Source: Gnetum montanum (Eukaryota; Streptophyta; Gnetopsida; Gnetales; Gnetaceae). Taken from it: a stretch of DNA of 62,000 bases. Each line of letters begins with the position of its first letter. Position 1 is the first letter of the stretch. A program made the translations under genes and the position numbers. The notes under the pieces were generated by a model that was not told where the DNA came from, made no database searches, and was given only the letters and a program-made list of their open reading frames with translations. Positions 22,363 through 34,190 of this stretch are shown here, in pieces. Location of the stretch: NCBI GenBank assembly GCA_015680685.1, contig MNCI01007731.1, positions 332,356 to 394,355 on the forward strand, written 5' to 3'.

Positions 22363-23929
22363 TAGACCTGAAAATGCATTTCTCATGAGGATCAGATTGA
22401 AAAAATTGATTCCTTTGGATTTTTGGAAGTGTTTAAGGTAGCTGTGAGGGTTTGGCTGATGAAAATATACTTATTTTTTGTCAAAAGTTTGTCATTGGAA
22501 GTTCATAGAGAAGGAATCTTGGGCTATGAAAGTTCATAAGCTAGGTAAGAAGGGTTATGAATTAATATTTATAGAATAGACCATGTAAGTGATATGGGAA
22601 GTGTTTATTGATATTTGGAAGGTTTAGGATGATGTGGAATTGCTTGTATATGATACAATAGTTATACATGTGGGTCCTCCCCAAAGTAGGATCCAACCCT
22701 TAATGCTATTGTATAACCAAGCCTAAAAGTGTCCTTAGGTACTTAAGGAGTTGAATGTAACACATATCTATTTAGCAAAACACACATGTTAGTACCACCA
22801 ATTTGGGAAAATAACACTAGGTTATATAAAATCATAAGTTATCACTATTCAAATAGTGAGATGAAATGGGCTTAGAATGAATTGTAGAAATCAGGAAATT
22901 AGGTATTTTACCATTCACATAATGTATTCTTGTGTTTTATTAGTGGTTAAGCTAATCATTAGCCTTTCTATCCAAGATTTAAACTAAGCCCAAACCACAT
23001 TCCAGTGACATTCCTTTGTTTCATCTCTTGGAATTATAATCATAAGACTATCAATGATACAAGAGGTATTGTCACTAGGTGTATTGTCCAAGGGAAGAGT
23101 TTTATTCATAGCACTTTATTTTTATTTTTAGATTTCTGAGAAGCCACCTACCTTTAGGCATGGGTAACATGTCTTTCCTATAGAACCCCTAGAAATTTAT
23201 TTTGTGCTCCTTTTATACTTATTTGTGTCAACCTTTTTGAGGGAGCACTTATTTTACTCTTACTCCCATTTTTCATTAAATCTACAAGGATATAATACAA
23301 CCTTAGTAACATAATCAAATTCACAATAATAATTCAAAAAAAAATTCACAAGTCCCCTTGATGTCACACCCTTTACATTCCCACTTGGTTCTTTACTTTT
23401 CTATCCAAGCATAATGATCACAAGTTTATTCTTAGTTGTATGATGGAAAAGAATATCATTATGGCCATGGTGAGAACCTCTTATTAATGGAATGGATGGA
23501 TGAATGATGTGGGCTCACTATGCAAATAATCAATCTCTTATGACTTGATAACATAGAGAAATCTTCACCTTATTGGACTACATATTTTCTTTACTTAATA
23601 TGTCTTATTAACAATCAAAATTATTTACAAATATTTTGAAAACAAAGTATAAAAGAAATGAAAAAGATAGTAAAAATTATGAAAAGTGAAAAGAATAAAA
23701 AATGTTAAAAGAATTAAAAAATGTAAAATAATATGAAAAATTGAAGAAACGTAAAAGTATAATAAAATAAGAAAACATCAAAGAATGTGAAAAATGAAAA
23801 GAAAATGAAAAATTTAGTAAGGTTCAGTAAGGTATCTACAATTCTAGATTGACACCCCCACAACTATTGCTGAAATCAGGTAAATAGAAGATAGAGCAAG
23901 TAGAAGACTAGAGGGTAGGTTGGGTAGAC
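22363..23929 (-). other. Element B spacer between pol and internal promoter
   Basis: Non-coding. It contains two short islands shared with the 3' regions of A, C and D: GGGTCCTCCCCAAAGTAGGA near 22672 and AAGTCCCCTTGATGTCACAC near 23352. The rest is AT-rich, with GAAAA-rich stretches at 23640-23820. Confidence 0.6.
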
Positions 23930-25075
23930 TCTTTTGAATATTTGTAGTATGGTTTGACTTGTTGGATATTAACAAGGATAAGCTTATGTGTACCAGATGG
24001 ATAAGTGGCATGCACAATGTATGGTCCCTTCCAAAGTGGTTGAAATATAACTTTTGGGGTAAATGACTAGGATTATAATGAAGAACCTTGTCACCTGGTT
24101 AGATGGTTATGTTTATTATCCGTGAATCATGCTTAAGTTTGAAGTACTATGTATGAAATTCACTACCCATAAGTATTACTAGCCAATTCTCATCTAAAAG
24201 ATTCAAATTCATTAGATATTCCTTTTGGCCTAAACTCAAATCAAGGTCAAGTTCACTAGCAATAGCTAAAGTATGAAGGTTTTCCTATATTGGAAGTGTT
24301 GGCAGCTTTCCATAGAACAACTTGGATGGGGTGTATGTTATAGGTAGTTTCTAAGATTTCCTATAAGCCCATAGAGCATCATTTAATTTTGTACTCTAGT
24401 CTCTTCTAAGTCTACCAACTGGTCTAGTGAGTATTCTAGTAATTTCATGATTAGTGACTTTAGCTTGACCATTTGCTTAGGGATGGTATGATGATATTAG
24501 TTTATGGTTAACCCCAAGTTGTTTCATGATTTTCTTAAAATTAGCAGTAGTGAAGTGGGTTCCATTATCTAGTATTAGCATTCTAGGTACTCCAAATTGG
24601 TTCATCACATGTTGTTAAAAACATTTGGTAGCATTTTCTACTATATAGTCTTTTACTATTGCTGCCTTTGCCCACTTTGTGCAATAATACATAGTCACAA
24701 TAATATACACTTTTCCATTTGACATTGGTTGAATGGGCCCCATAGAATTAATTCTCCAAATATCAAAAGGCTCTAGTGGTTGTATCCAATGTTGTGACCT
24801 TTCATTTCTTGCTGTAATTCCTCCATTTCTTTGGTAGCATTTGCAAGACTATGTGAACATGTGGGCATTCCTAAATAGAGTAGGCCAAAAGTAGCCTACC
24901 TTTAGTAGTTTAAGTGCCATTCTACACCCCACATAGTGACCACCACATGGGCCATCATGGGCATCTTGTAAAGCTCTTTGTTGGTCATGATCTTCCACAT
25001 ATAATCTAACAAGCCTATCCATATAGATCTCGCACAGGTTTCCATTGATTTTCATGTACCATTTGGATAGATGAA
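23930..25075 (-). pseudogene. Element B integrase, broken
   Basis: Gypsy integrase, which inserts element DNA into the host genome. From 25055 leftwards it shows QDAHDGPCGGHYVGCRMAL (H2C2 zinc-binding region), FDIWRINSMGPIQPMSNGK (first catalytic Asp lost: N in place of D), FGVPRMLILDNGTHFTTANF (second Asp present), YHP.ANGQAKVTNHEI (Glu region altered to K) and GDKVLHYNPSHLPQKLYF at the C-terminus near 24070. The order and wording match element D. Key catalytic residues are altered and there are in-frame stops, so it is inactive. Confidence 0.85.
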
Positions 25076-26640
25076 GGAATTTTTCTTGTTGTTATGAACT
25101 ATATTTAATAGGAATCTCTTGTGTTATGAGATAAGTTAGGTACTCTATAGTTCATGGCTTCCTTGTTGAATCTACAACCTTTACTATTTTAGTAAATAGG
25201 TCATTATCAAGAAATTGATCTGATAAAGGTTCCACTTGGTTGTTTGAATCCCATCTCAACCTTGATAAATGATTAGCCACTACATTTTCTATTTCTTTTT
25301 TATCAATTATTATGATGTCAAACTCTTGGAGAATCACAAGTCATCTTATCACTGTTGGACTAACTGCTAGCTTGTTCATTAGAAATTGGATAGCATTATG
25401 ATTTGTGTGAATGTAAACTTGGTAATCAACCATGTAATGGTGGAATTTTTTAAGTGCATACACCGTTGTGTTTTAATTTAATTATTCTCCTGTGATGCTT
25501 CTACCGGCATATTGTATTAGTATGATCTCTTTTGGTCATAAAGTTGGGTTAGTACTACCCCAAGGGCATAGCTGGAAGCATCAATCATGATATGAAAAGG
25601 CCTTAAACAATCCAAAGCTTGGAGGATTGGTGTCTCAACTAACTTCTACTTCAAATATTTGAAGGCCTTTTCCATGACTCAGTCTACTTAAAAGGTGCAT
25701 CCTTCTTTGTGAGTTCTATAAGAAATTTGGCTATTTTCAAAAAATCAATAAATATTCTATAGTATCCCATATGGTCCAAAAGCGATCTTACATCTTTTAC
25801 TATCTATGGCTGTTGAGTGATGTTTGGATGACTATAATTTTTTTTGGGTTTACCTCTATACCCTTTTTGGGAGATTTTATGTTCTAGTACTATGCCTTCC
25901 AAGATAATAAGATGGCCCTTTTGCCAATTAAGTTTTAGATTGGTTTCAACACATTGTTTTAGTACCTACTCTATCTAGTTTAGTGCTTATTTAAATTCTA
26001 GCACGTATGTGGAAAAATCATCCATAAAAACTCTAACACCATTTCCTATCTGCTTTTGGAAGATGCTTAAAACCTAGTCTCTGAAAGGTTTTTGGTATAT
26101 TGCATAAACTAAAAGGCATATATCTATAAGAAAATGTTCCCCATGGACCAGTTTGCATGGTCTCTCTTGGTCTTCAGGTACAATGTGGATCTGATTGTAT
26201 CCATTGTAGCTATTCAAAAAATTGTAATAGTCAAGTCTTGAAATTATGTCTAGGACTTGATCAACAAATGACAATGGGAAATGATCCTTAAATGTGGCTA
26301 AATTTAATAGTTAGAAGTCAATGCAGACACACCATTTACCTCCTTTCTTTTGAACTATCACCAAAGGAATTATCCATTCACTATCTACAATTAGATAAAT
26401 GAATTTTTCCTTCAACAACTTTTCCAATTCTTTCTTGACTACCTCCTTGATTTTAGGATTAAGCCTTCATTCAGGTTGGTGTTTCGGTTTTACTACAGGA
26501 TCGGTGTAGTTCTGATGTTGATAAATTTTTGAATCAATTCTTATGACCTCATCATAAGACCACGTGAATGTAATAGGCCATCTGTTAAGCACTTCCAGTA
26601 GTTTTCATTTATGTTTTTTTTTTCTAGGTTAGTGTTGATA
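25076..26640 (-). pseudogene. Element B reverse transcriptase and RNase H, broken
   Basis: The RT copies element RNA into DNA. Minus-strand motifs in order are SEWIIPLVIVQKKGGKWCVC (about 26370), SFVDQVLDIISRLDYYNFLN (motif A region, about 26270) and VRVFMDDFSTY (about 26010; the FMDD catalytic box typical of Athila/Tat gypsy RTs, with both Asp kept). GYYRIFIDFLKIAKFLIELTKKDAPF then leads into the RNase H. RNase H remains are poor until IENVVANHLSRL (about 25270), the usual end of this domain. Several stops and frame changes interrupt it. Confidence 0.85.
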
Positions 26641-27199
26641 ATCACTAACTTCTTGTTATTGAGAAATGCATATTCTAATGTTTCCAATAAGGCCTTTAAT
26701 TCTAGTGGTTATGATTCCATTATGTCTGGGATCTCCAAGTGTCCCTAGTTTGTTTCTTTCTCTTGATTATTCTAAGGGTAAGAGTGTCTTTTCCTTAGTT
26801 ATTCCAACTTGTCTATTTCTATAATGTAGGTACTGATGATCGATTATTTTGGTTCCATGTACTTATCAGATTGGGTTTCTTCACTAGTAATTGGCCACTA
26901 GGTGTCCTCTTGTTGGGTGGTTGTTGCATATAAAAAATTTTGCATCGATTGTCTTTCTACACATTGATTGCATGCCTTAGTTTCTTTCTATCTAATGGCC
27001 CAAATACCTTGCATGCAATTGCATCCATGATCAGTTTATCCATCCAAGGTATTTGGGCCATTAGATAGAATTAGACATGTTTTCCATCCATTAAGTCTTT
27101 TCTAGACTTGTTCTAAAGAACAATCATTCCTAGGTTGAGACTCATAAGTAGCCCTCCTCTCATGTGTATTAACTATCCTTATAGCACTCTTTGACTAGG

Positions 27200-29531
27200 G
27201 TTGTGATGGCAAGTACCCTTGCATAATAGGAGATGGCACTAGTGGCATCAGGTTTAAGTGTTGAGTAGAAGGTCTAGTTGTTGGTGGATGTACATATGAG
27301 TTTGAATTAGTCCTTGGCATCATCAATATGTAGTATGTTGTTGAATAGTATTGTGGGGTCTGAATAGCTGCATGATCAAGTGATATTGGATGTTGGAAGA
27401 AATATCCATAAAAACCTAGTTGTTGGTATGAATATTGTTGGTGAGGTGGTGGTAAAGCCCATGTTTGAGGCTATTGACACTATTGATGGTATTGCTCTTG
27501 CAATTGTGGCAAAGCTCCACTAGGATAGTACATTGGTTGAAGGTTTTGTTGGTAGTTACCTTAAGGGTAAGGTAACCATTTGGGCATTTGTCCTTTAACA
27601 AATTAGGTATTGAGTGTGTATGCCTCCATTTCTTGTATATGTGCCATGATTGGACAACATCCCTTATGATGTTTGTACTAGCACACATTGCAACCTTCAT
27701 TGTCTATGAAGTTGGTGTCTAAGCACTTAGCCACTGAAGCAACTTTGCTTTTACATCCAATATCTTTCTTCTTCCTTTTGTATTTGCCTCTTCCTAATTC
27801 TTATTTGGTTCATTTCTCCACTTTTTTTAATGTAGTTGTAAATTTTTCATCAATAGAATCCCACATTTCCTCTACCTTAGCTACAATGTTACGTACAAAA
27901 TTTTGGATTAGTAGAATCTTTTCATAGATGATATTGTCCAAGGTTTCATCCTCTTGTTTGTCACATATTTATACATCCCTCTTTCAGATTAATGAATCTT
28001 TGTTGTACTCTTTAGCTGATTCCATTTTTCTAAGGCCTCATTTCTCTTTTGCCACTTGGTCTTTTAGTCTTTGAATACAATGAATAGCCAATTCTAATAG
28101 TCTTCCTTGGGTGTAAACCCCAAGAGTCTCTTTGGTTTTGCTTTCCCGCCCATCTACGATGTGTCTAAGCTATTTCTTTAATGAAAATCCATGGCCTAAA
28201 CATCTATGTAATAGTTAATAATATCTATCCATTGCCACATCAAGGGTTTCGTGAGTCCATTGTTTTTAGCCCTTAATTTGTTTTCTTAGACTTGATACTT
28301 GTGAATAAGTATAGTATTTGTCATTAAAGATTTCAAACATGGTACTCTAGTGTTTTATGGATTCAAGTTCTAGTGACTTGTACCAGCTTTTCACCTCCTT
28401 CACAAGTGTTGTTGGAAATAGCTTCAATTATTACCAACCACTTCTTATATTTTGAAGGGCACAAGCATCATGGAATGCTTGAAGATGATGTTGTGGATCT
28501 GCACTGTAACCACCTTCAAATTGTGGCATGTTGTTCATGTCTAGCCATTTAATTCAATTATCTCTCATGTTCCTGATTGGTATGTAGACAAATTCCTAAA
28601 AATTAATCATGCTCTAGGTTGTCATAATGGGTTCATCATCATGATTAGTTTCATATGCTTTGTTGTGGTGGTGACCCCTTCTATGCTCATGCCTCTCTTG
28701 ATCCCATATTTTATCTCTTCATCTTCTTCATTCATACTCTTCATCTTTTGAATTAGAGTACTTTGAATATCAAACATGATGACCATGAGTTCATATTTCT
28801 TCCCTGTTAGAGTCCCAATACTTGTGTCATCTCCTATCAGAGTCCTCTTATGATCATAATGAGGATAATGAGGTAGTAGGAGAATGATGCCCACTAGTTC
28901 TCCTTTCATGACTCTTATATGTTTCTCTGTAAGATTTAGTAGGAACCCTTGGCCTAGAGTCCCACTTGTATCTTGAGTTAGCAACCTCCCCCTTGTGTGT
29001 CTCTACTAGAGTAGAATAAGGTTGGGCTTTGATAGGTTCCTCTAGTATGATGATAGGTGTTTTTGATGGCTCCTCATGGTTCTGGTGGAGTAGTTCTAAA
29101 ATGAATTAATCAACATCAAGTTCTTCTATGATAATAGAAGTGTTGGCTTGCATCCCTTTGATGTATATATGTTTTATCTCCATGGCAGAATCTCATCTCA
29201 TCTACTCCTTTGTGGGTTCGGAGGGTCTGGTTATGTGTTGAGTAACATGATACCCTTCCTAGATCTAGTCCAAATGCATTTTCCTTAGAGCAGTTTGTAG
29301 CATGCTTAGTGCTGAACATTCTGAAGGGAGGACTATGTTGCCTTGCATGTCCCTATACCTCATTTGCTTATCCTGATGGAAAATGAAAGTAAAGTCTAGA
29401 TGGTATGGGTAAGTATGAGCATAAGTGATTCGTGTTTGCATTGGCATCCCCCATTTTTCATCAACGATGATTCTATTACTACTTCTTCCTGTCTCCTTGG
29501 TAGGTGATGGTTGATCATCATGTGAAGCCAT
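27200..29531 (-). pseudogene. Element B gag polyprotein, broken
   Basis: Starts at 29531 (MASHDDQPSPTKETGRSSNR). The N-terminal part (YHLDFTFIFHQDKQMRYRDM) is homologous to FTFVLHQDEHMRWYDM in element D. The retrotransposon-gag core lies at about 28540-28100 (MPQFEGGYSADPQHHLQAFH, DACALQNI, KSWYKSLE, IFNDKYYTYSQVSSL, LLHRCLGHGFS). The C-terminal KHHKGCCPIMAHIQEMEAYT motif is near 27640. A Gln/Pro/Tyr-rich linker runs to about 27200. Protease should follow at 27200-26650, but I could not read its active site. Non-functional. Confidence 0.8.
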
Positions 29532-29646
29532 ATTATAGTTTTTAGATGGTTTGTGTTAAAATTATGCTTTACTTATAGTTGGTTTGACTTTGATTTTCAA
29601 TGCAAAGAACTTTGAAAAATCAATTACTTAGCATTACATTGATGTG

Positions 29647-29664
29647 TCCATAGCAATAGTGCTA
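29647..29664 (-). other. Element B primer-binding site
   Basis: Minus strand TAGCACTATTGCTATGGA, one base inside the LTR edge. It matches the tRNA-Asp complement at 11 of 18, with nearly all differences transitions. The position equals that in A, C and D. Confidence 0.6.
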
Positions 29665-29665
29665 A

Positions 29666-30570
29666 TGAGGAGTAGTGGAGTATCCAACACCCAACCATAT
29701 GAGATGTGAGTGTTCACACATGATCCTAGTCAAATTCCATGGACAAGGCAATGTAATTATGCTAGTAATTGATTAGAGTTTGCAATCATTTTCTTTCCAT
29801 ATGAGCTAGTAAAGTTAAGGCATATGGTTTAACTCATGATGAGCTATATGATAGATGTTGTGTTGTCCATGAATCTCTTAGAAAACATAAAGTTAATGGA
29901 ATGGTTCTTAAATATAAGTGATAGTAAAAAAATCTAATCTAGCCTATGCAATGGACATCCATTTATGATTCTTTGGACACATCTTGAACTCATGTAATTG
30001 TTATTGGGATTACCAAGTATTATGCTACTGGGAAAACCAAGCGATAATACTACTGGGTTACCAAACAATCACACTTAACACTTGGAATTAGTCATATCCA
30101 TTCCACTTAACAATAGAAATGATAGCATGCATAGAAAGTAAATTAGTTACTAGAGGAAATAGTAAACATTAAGCTAAGTTAAAGTAGTAAAATTATTCTA
30201 ACTGTAAAGAAGAAAAACTAAGTGATGTTGCAATGATGTGAAGTAATCTTGATCTTTATTTCCATGTGTGAAATGTATCCAAGTACATTCCACTCGAATA
30301 AAGACTTCGTTCAATTACTAAACATCACACAATGGGTATACACTCCTAAGTGCTAAGTGCTAAAATTGAGAAAACAAATTAATGTAATTTCACTAAGTGT
30401 GAAATGAAACTCTGTGTGGATGGTGCACCTAAGTGTTGTATTTATAGGTTTGCACATGTTCGTGATATCGAATACATGAAATTGTATCTTGTGCCCTAAT
30501 ATTAGGGATTTGATATTGTGGCTTTGATATTGGATACTCAATATCATTGCCAATAAAAAATTTGATTTAT
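29666..30570 (-). repeat. 5' LTR of element B (end truncated)
   Basis: Aligns to 17839-18760 but stops at TTGATTTAT, short of the expected terminal TG. The TATA box is on the minus strand (plus 30438-30448, GTATTTATAGG). There is one exact GATATC at 30463 and several GATATT/AATATC relics at 30495-30545. Confidence 0.85.
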
Positions 30571-31080
30571 AAAAAATAATAGAATTTATTATGATAATTA
30601 AGTATGATTTATTTGTTTATGATTCTAAGGCTCACCCTTAGATGGATTTTTGGTTTTAGCCTAGCTATTTCAAATTAGGGGGATGTTTTCCTTCTTCCTT
30701 GCATTCGAGACAAGATGCTACTAAATTCTTTATAGTTCCAACTAATAACATGATTTCCATTGTCCTTTACATTTTTCAAGGTAAAAGTTACAGACTTTTG
30801 GTTATCCTTAATTATTTTTACATTATTGAATAGGGTATTTGATTAAAATAACTCTATATTATTTTAGCTTCTAATTGATCATTCACATCCTTTGGTTATT
30901 TTGTAGGATAGTTAGGATCACTTAATTCACATTCTAGCTTACATATTTTTTTTGTAAGATATTTCGAATCATACTAAATTGATGAGTAATTACAATCAAT
31001 GTCTCATGAATTAGAGAGAAAATAAATAGCATTAAAATTAATGACTAGTTGAGATGTAACATGTAATGGTTAGTTTTAGG
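30571..31080. other. AT-rich, with a possible gypsy integrase scrap
   Basis: On the minus strand, about 30765-30655 reads NLVASCLECKEEGKHPPNL. This resembles the CxxC end of the integrase zinc finger of other gypsy lineages. It is one short fragment and only a weak call. The rest is unassigned. Confidence 0.3.
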
Positions 31081-31084
31081 TATG

Positions 31085-31235
31085 TTGAAACCCTAAAATA
31101 ATTGTTATATAGGTACACCACAAAATTTATAGTCTAGTTAGAAATTTTTAATTCAACATTACCTACTAGAATCGAACCCATGAGTTAGATCTTTAAAATC
31201 AAAACTCTTACCATTAGGATAATGGTTAATTTTAG
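31085..31235 (-). repeat. tRNA-like SINE-type module 1
   Basis: On the minus strand an A-box-like TTATCCTAATGG (plus 31211-31222) and a perfect B-box-like GGTTCGATTC (plus 31169-31178) are spaced 44 nt start to start, as in tRNA genes. The downstream body (AATGTTGAATTAAAAATTTC, then GTGGTGTACCTAT) matches the body of module 2. There is no credible acceptor stem, so it is not a tRNA gene. Confidence 0.55.
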
Positions 31236-31383
31236 AAGAAATGCCTAGTTGTAGGAAAAGGAAGAAAGAAAGAAAGAAAATTTAAAGATATAACAAATGT
31301 AATAAAAAAAACTCTCTTTGGTTGCTGCAAAAACTTTGCATAAAAGTTTTAATCCATAAAATTTTCAACTTATAAAATTTTTG

Positions 31384-31530
31384 ACAATGAGGTGTTAGTC
31401 TAGTGATAAGACTCTTGATTTGGAAACTCTAAGTCATAGGTTCAATTTTGGTGGGAAATGTTACATTATAAAGTTCTATGAGGATTATATATCTTGGGGT
31501 ACTCATCTATTTTAGTTATTTCAAGTTCCA
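31384..31530 (+). repeat. tRNA-like SINE-type module 2
   Basis: A-box-like TAGTCTAGTGA (31396-31406) and B-box-like GGTTCAATTT (31439-31448) are 43 nt apart. The body AATGTTACATTATAAAG...TTGGGGTACTCAT parallels module 1 in opposite orientation. Confidence 0.55.
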
Positions 31531-31869
31531 ACTAATTGTAGGAAGAAATAATAGGAAAAGAGAAAAGGAAAACCTTTTTTTAATTAATTTTTCTAAATAC
31601 TTTTTAAAGAGAAATAATTGCTAAAATAAAGGACAAAAGTAGTATGAATAGAGAGGTAGGAAAAGTGGGTATACAAGGGTTATTATTAGTTTAGTAGGTA
31701 TAGGGAGATAGTGTGTTTTAGAAAAAGTAACACCTAAAAAAAATTAAAATTAAAAGTAATTCAAAAGAATTAATTTTAAAAAATAAAAATTTCAAGAGGG
31801 AAAAGGAAACCAAAAATATAAGGAGATAGTCATCATAATAAAACTCATAACTTCTAACATATAAGATGA

Positions 31870-31960
31870 AGAAACAATGAGTTGTTAGCCTAGTGGTAGG
31901 ACTCTTGAGTTGGAAACTCTACGTCATGGGTTTGATTCTAGTGGCTAATATAAAAACATC
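31870..31960 (+). repeat. tRNA-like SINE-type module 3
   Basis: A-box-like TAGCCTAGTGG (31886-31896), the best of the three, and B-box GGTTTGATTC (31929-31938) are 43 nt apart. The intervening GACTCTTGAGTTGGAAACTC is almost identical to module 2. The body diverges after GTGGCTAATA. Confidence 0.55.
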
Positions 31961-33540
31961 CTTTTAGAGAGATAAAAATGATAAAATTAATTTTTGTTAA
32001 AATAGATGACTATGCTAAGTGGGCAAAATAACCTTGATGTCAATTAGTATTATTAGAATGAATTTTAATTTCAAGGGCTTCTTTAATTTTTCTATCTACA
32101 AAGTTATGCATTATACAAAGAACTTCCCTATTATCCATTAACCACTTATGATATATAGAGGAGCTATAATTTACTATGTGTTCTATAAGAGGTGACATTC
32201 TATTATATTCTATGTTATTTAAGTGTTCTTTCGAACTAATAGAAATATTTCTACTAGTTTCACTAATATAACATTTACCAAAAATACAAGAGATTTTATA
32301 AATTTCACTATTATTGATATTATGTTTTTCATCTTTAAGACTATGAAAGAAGATTTTGTTATAGGATTTAAATACTATTATAACATCACAATTTTTATAA
32401 ACTTTGATGTAGAAAACGTTGATGAGTTTTTTATTTTAAAGAGAATTGCCTTCACTTATTCTTATGTATTAAAGTTTATTGTCCTTTTTTAAGGCTATAT
32501 TTATAACATTTTTATATAAAATTTTAGTTTGAGTCTCATAATATGGAGCATTACTTGCTAGTTAGATAGTTATCTCATACAACATTGGATTCAAACGTTC
32601 TATATCCAAAACTCAATATTAACATTTCTTTTCACCTACTATGTTCCAACCTAGGAATGTATTAGTTGATGTTATCTATTACAAATAAATATTCTCATTA
32701 GTTTATCTTTTCCATTGGCAATCTAATTTATCATTTTATCACCACCACTATTGTTATCCAGTCAATTTAGAATGTTCAACATTTTACTTACTAAAAGAAT
32801 GTCATAGTCTTAACATCTCTCTAATTACTCCATTTTTCACACGTCACATTCCATTTCACCATCTTTCTTATTATCCTATCAATATAAGGTGAATTATTTA
32901 ACATAGAAAGGATAAGATTAAAAATTCTTTGCTCCATGTCCTATTCCACGTTCAACTTCATTTTATATTACTTTGCATATCATATCATATTCAGTTTTAT
33001 CATTATTATCTTTTCTATCATCTTATCTATATAGAGCCAATCATTCACTATCATCTTATCTATACAAAGACAATCATTCACCATAGAAAAGTGCAAGATT
33101 ATTGTTTCCTTCCATTTCCTTATCCCCTAAGAAACATTTATCTTTATCATAGTTTTCCATCTAATAAACTTATGAAAAGTCAAGTCATTAGACCCAACAT
33201 CTATACAAATGAATGGAAGATGCTTAGTTCATGTTCAAAATGTATCACAAACTTTAAAGTTGGATTGTTAAAGTTAGGATCGGGACAAAAATGGTTATAA
33301 ATTTTAATAGTAGTTGACTTTGACAAATGTAGTTAAGACTTTAACGCTCTCTCTATTCAAGTCTAAAAGACTTTTCTAGTCCTAGTGCTTCTCCATTTCC
33401 CATGACATTTGTATGGACTTCAACAATTTTCCAAACTAATGTTCAAACTTTAATTTAAAATCTATAGTTCACTATTTTCAAGTTCATCACCATTTCCTTG
33501 GTGTATACAATGTTGTTAGGAACATCTGGCCACACTAGAG
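31961..33540. other. AT-rich intergenic; nothing recognised
   Basis: No domain, repeat pair or RNA gene seen. The open frames at 32223-32492 and 32929-33300 are Phe/Ile/Tyr/His-rich, as expected from random AT-rich DNA. Confidence 0.5.
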
Positions 33541-34176
33541 TGTAACAATAAATGGCACACTTTTCATAGGTATTGGTCAATTAAAGATCCATTATCTCAT
33601 AATAGTCATCATTATAGTTACAACACTTTAACACTACTATAGCTATGGAGCATTAATGCTTCCATGATGGAGGGAAGCACTAATGCCACTTCATTCAAGA
33701 TTTTTGGGGTCCCTTACCTAGCCTATAAAATATGATTTTCCTATGCAATTAAGGTGAATCAAATTAGATGCAAATAAGATCCAATTCAATTGTAGCAATA
33801 GGAATAGGCAAGAAGATCTTCAATAAATTTCACTCTGAGCATAAGTCAATTTGTGAATGCTATTCAATTGTATTTTGTGTTTACAAAGCTTTTAAGATTC
33901 TATTACACTACCTTCTTTTACCATCCATAAAAATCATAACAGCTTTAGTGTTCTCTTCGAGCTGTATGTTTCAATTTTTTACTTTTGCAAATTCTTATCA
34001 AAGGATGAAAGTATTTTATTTATACGAAGTTATTTAATATCCATTCATAAAATTATATTTTGTTTTATCTACTATTAATGGGATAGGTATTTGAATATTT
34101 GGGTAATATAGAAATCCATATTACTTTGGCTTACCTCTGATTAATAGGAAGATCATGGAATAATTTTTTTTTAACA
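33541..34176 (+). repeat. 5' LTR of element F
   Basis: Starts TGTAACAATAAATGG and ends TTAACA. The TATA-like CCTATAAAATATG is at about 33722. Just upstream, 33643-33690 holds the palindromic GGAGCATTAATGCTTCC and a partial second copy, GGAAGCACTAATGCC. Confidence 0.88.
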
Positions 34177-34178
34177 TT

Positions 34179-34190
34179 TGGGATCGGAGT
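34179..34190 (+). other. Element F primer-binding site (degraded)
   Basis: TGGGATCGGAGT follows the LTR. The plant copia standard complementary to initiator tRNA-Met is TGGTATCAGAGC, so 9 of 12 bases match. It is followed by TAGGTTTG. Confidence 0.6.

Larger units (their letters stand above)
17839..30570 (-). mobile_element. Ty3/gypsy element B (Athila/Tat-like, near complete)
   Basis: A 12.7-kb minus-strand LTR retrotransposon. Reading right to left it contains the 5' LTR, primer site, gag, a protease region too decayed to define, RT-RNase H, integrase, a non-coding spacer, an internal promoter-like module, ORF3 and the 3' LTR. The LTRs (17839-18760 and 29666-30570) align throughout. The right LTR lacks its last 20-30 bp, because homology stops at TTGATTTAT, so no target duplication can be confirmed. 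All coding parts are interrupted by stops and shifts. It is the only element in the window with nearly the whole set between two LTRs. Confidence 0.88.

Noticed and set aside
22363-22441. Internal promoter as a leftover of a nested LTR
   Set aside because: Only the motif and TATA box resemble the LTR; sequence on both sides does not align to U3 start, R or U5, and B and D have it at the same place.
31384-31945. Functional tRNA genes
   Set aside because: A and B boxes are present, but no acceptor stem or clean anticodon arm can be formed, and the units recur with a shared non-tRNA body.
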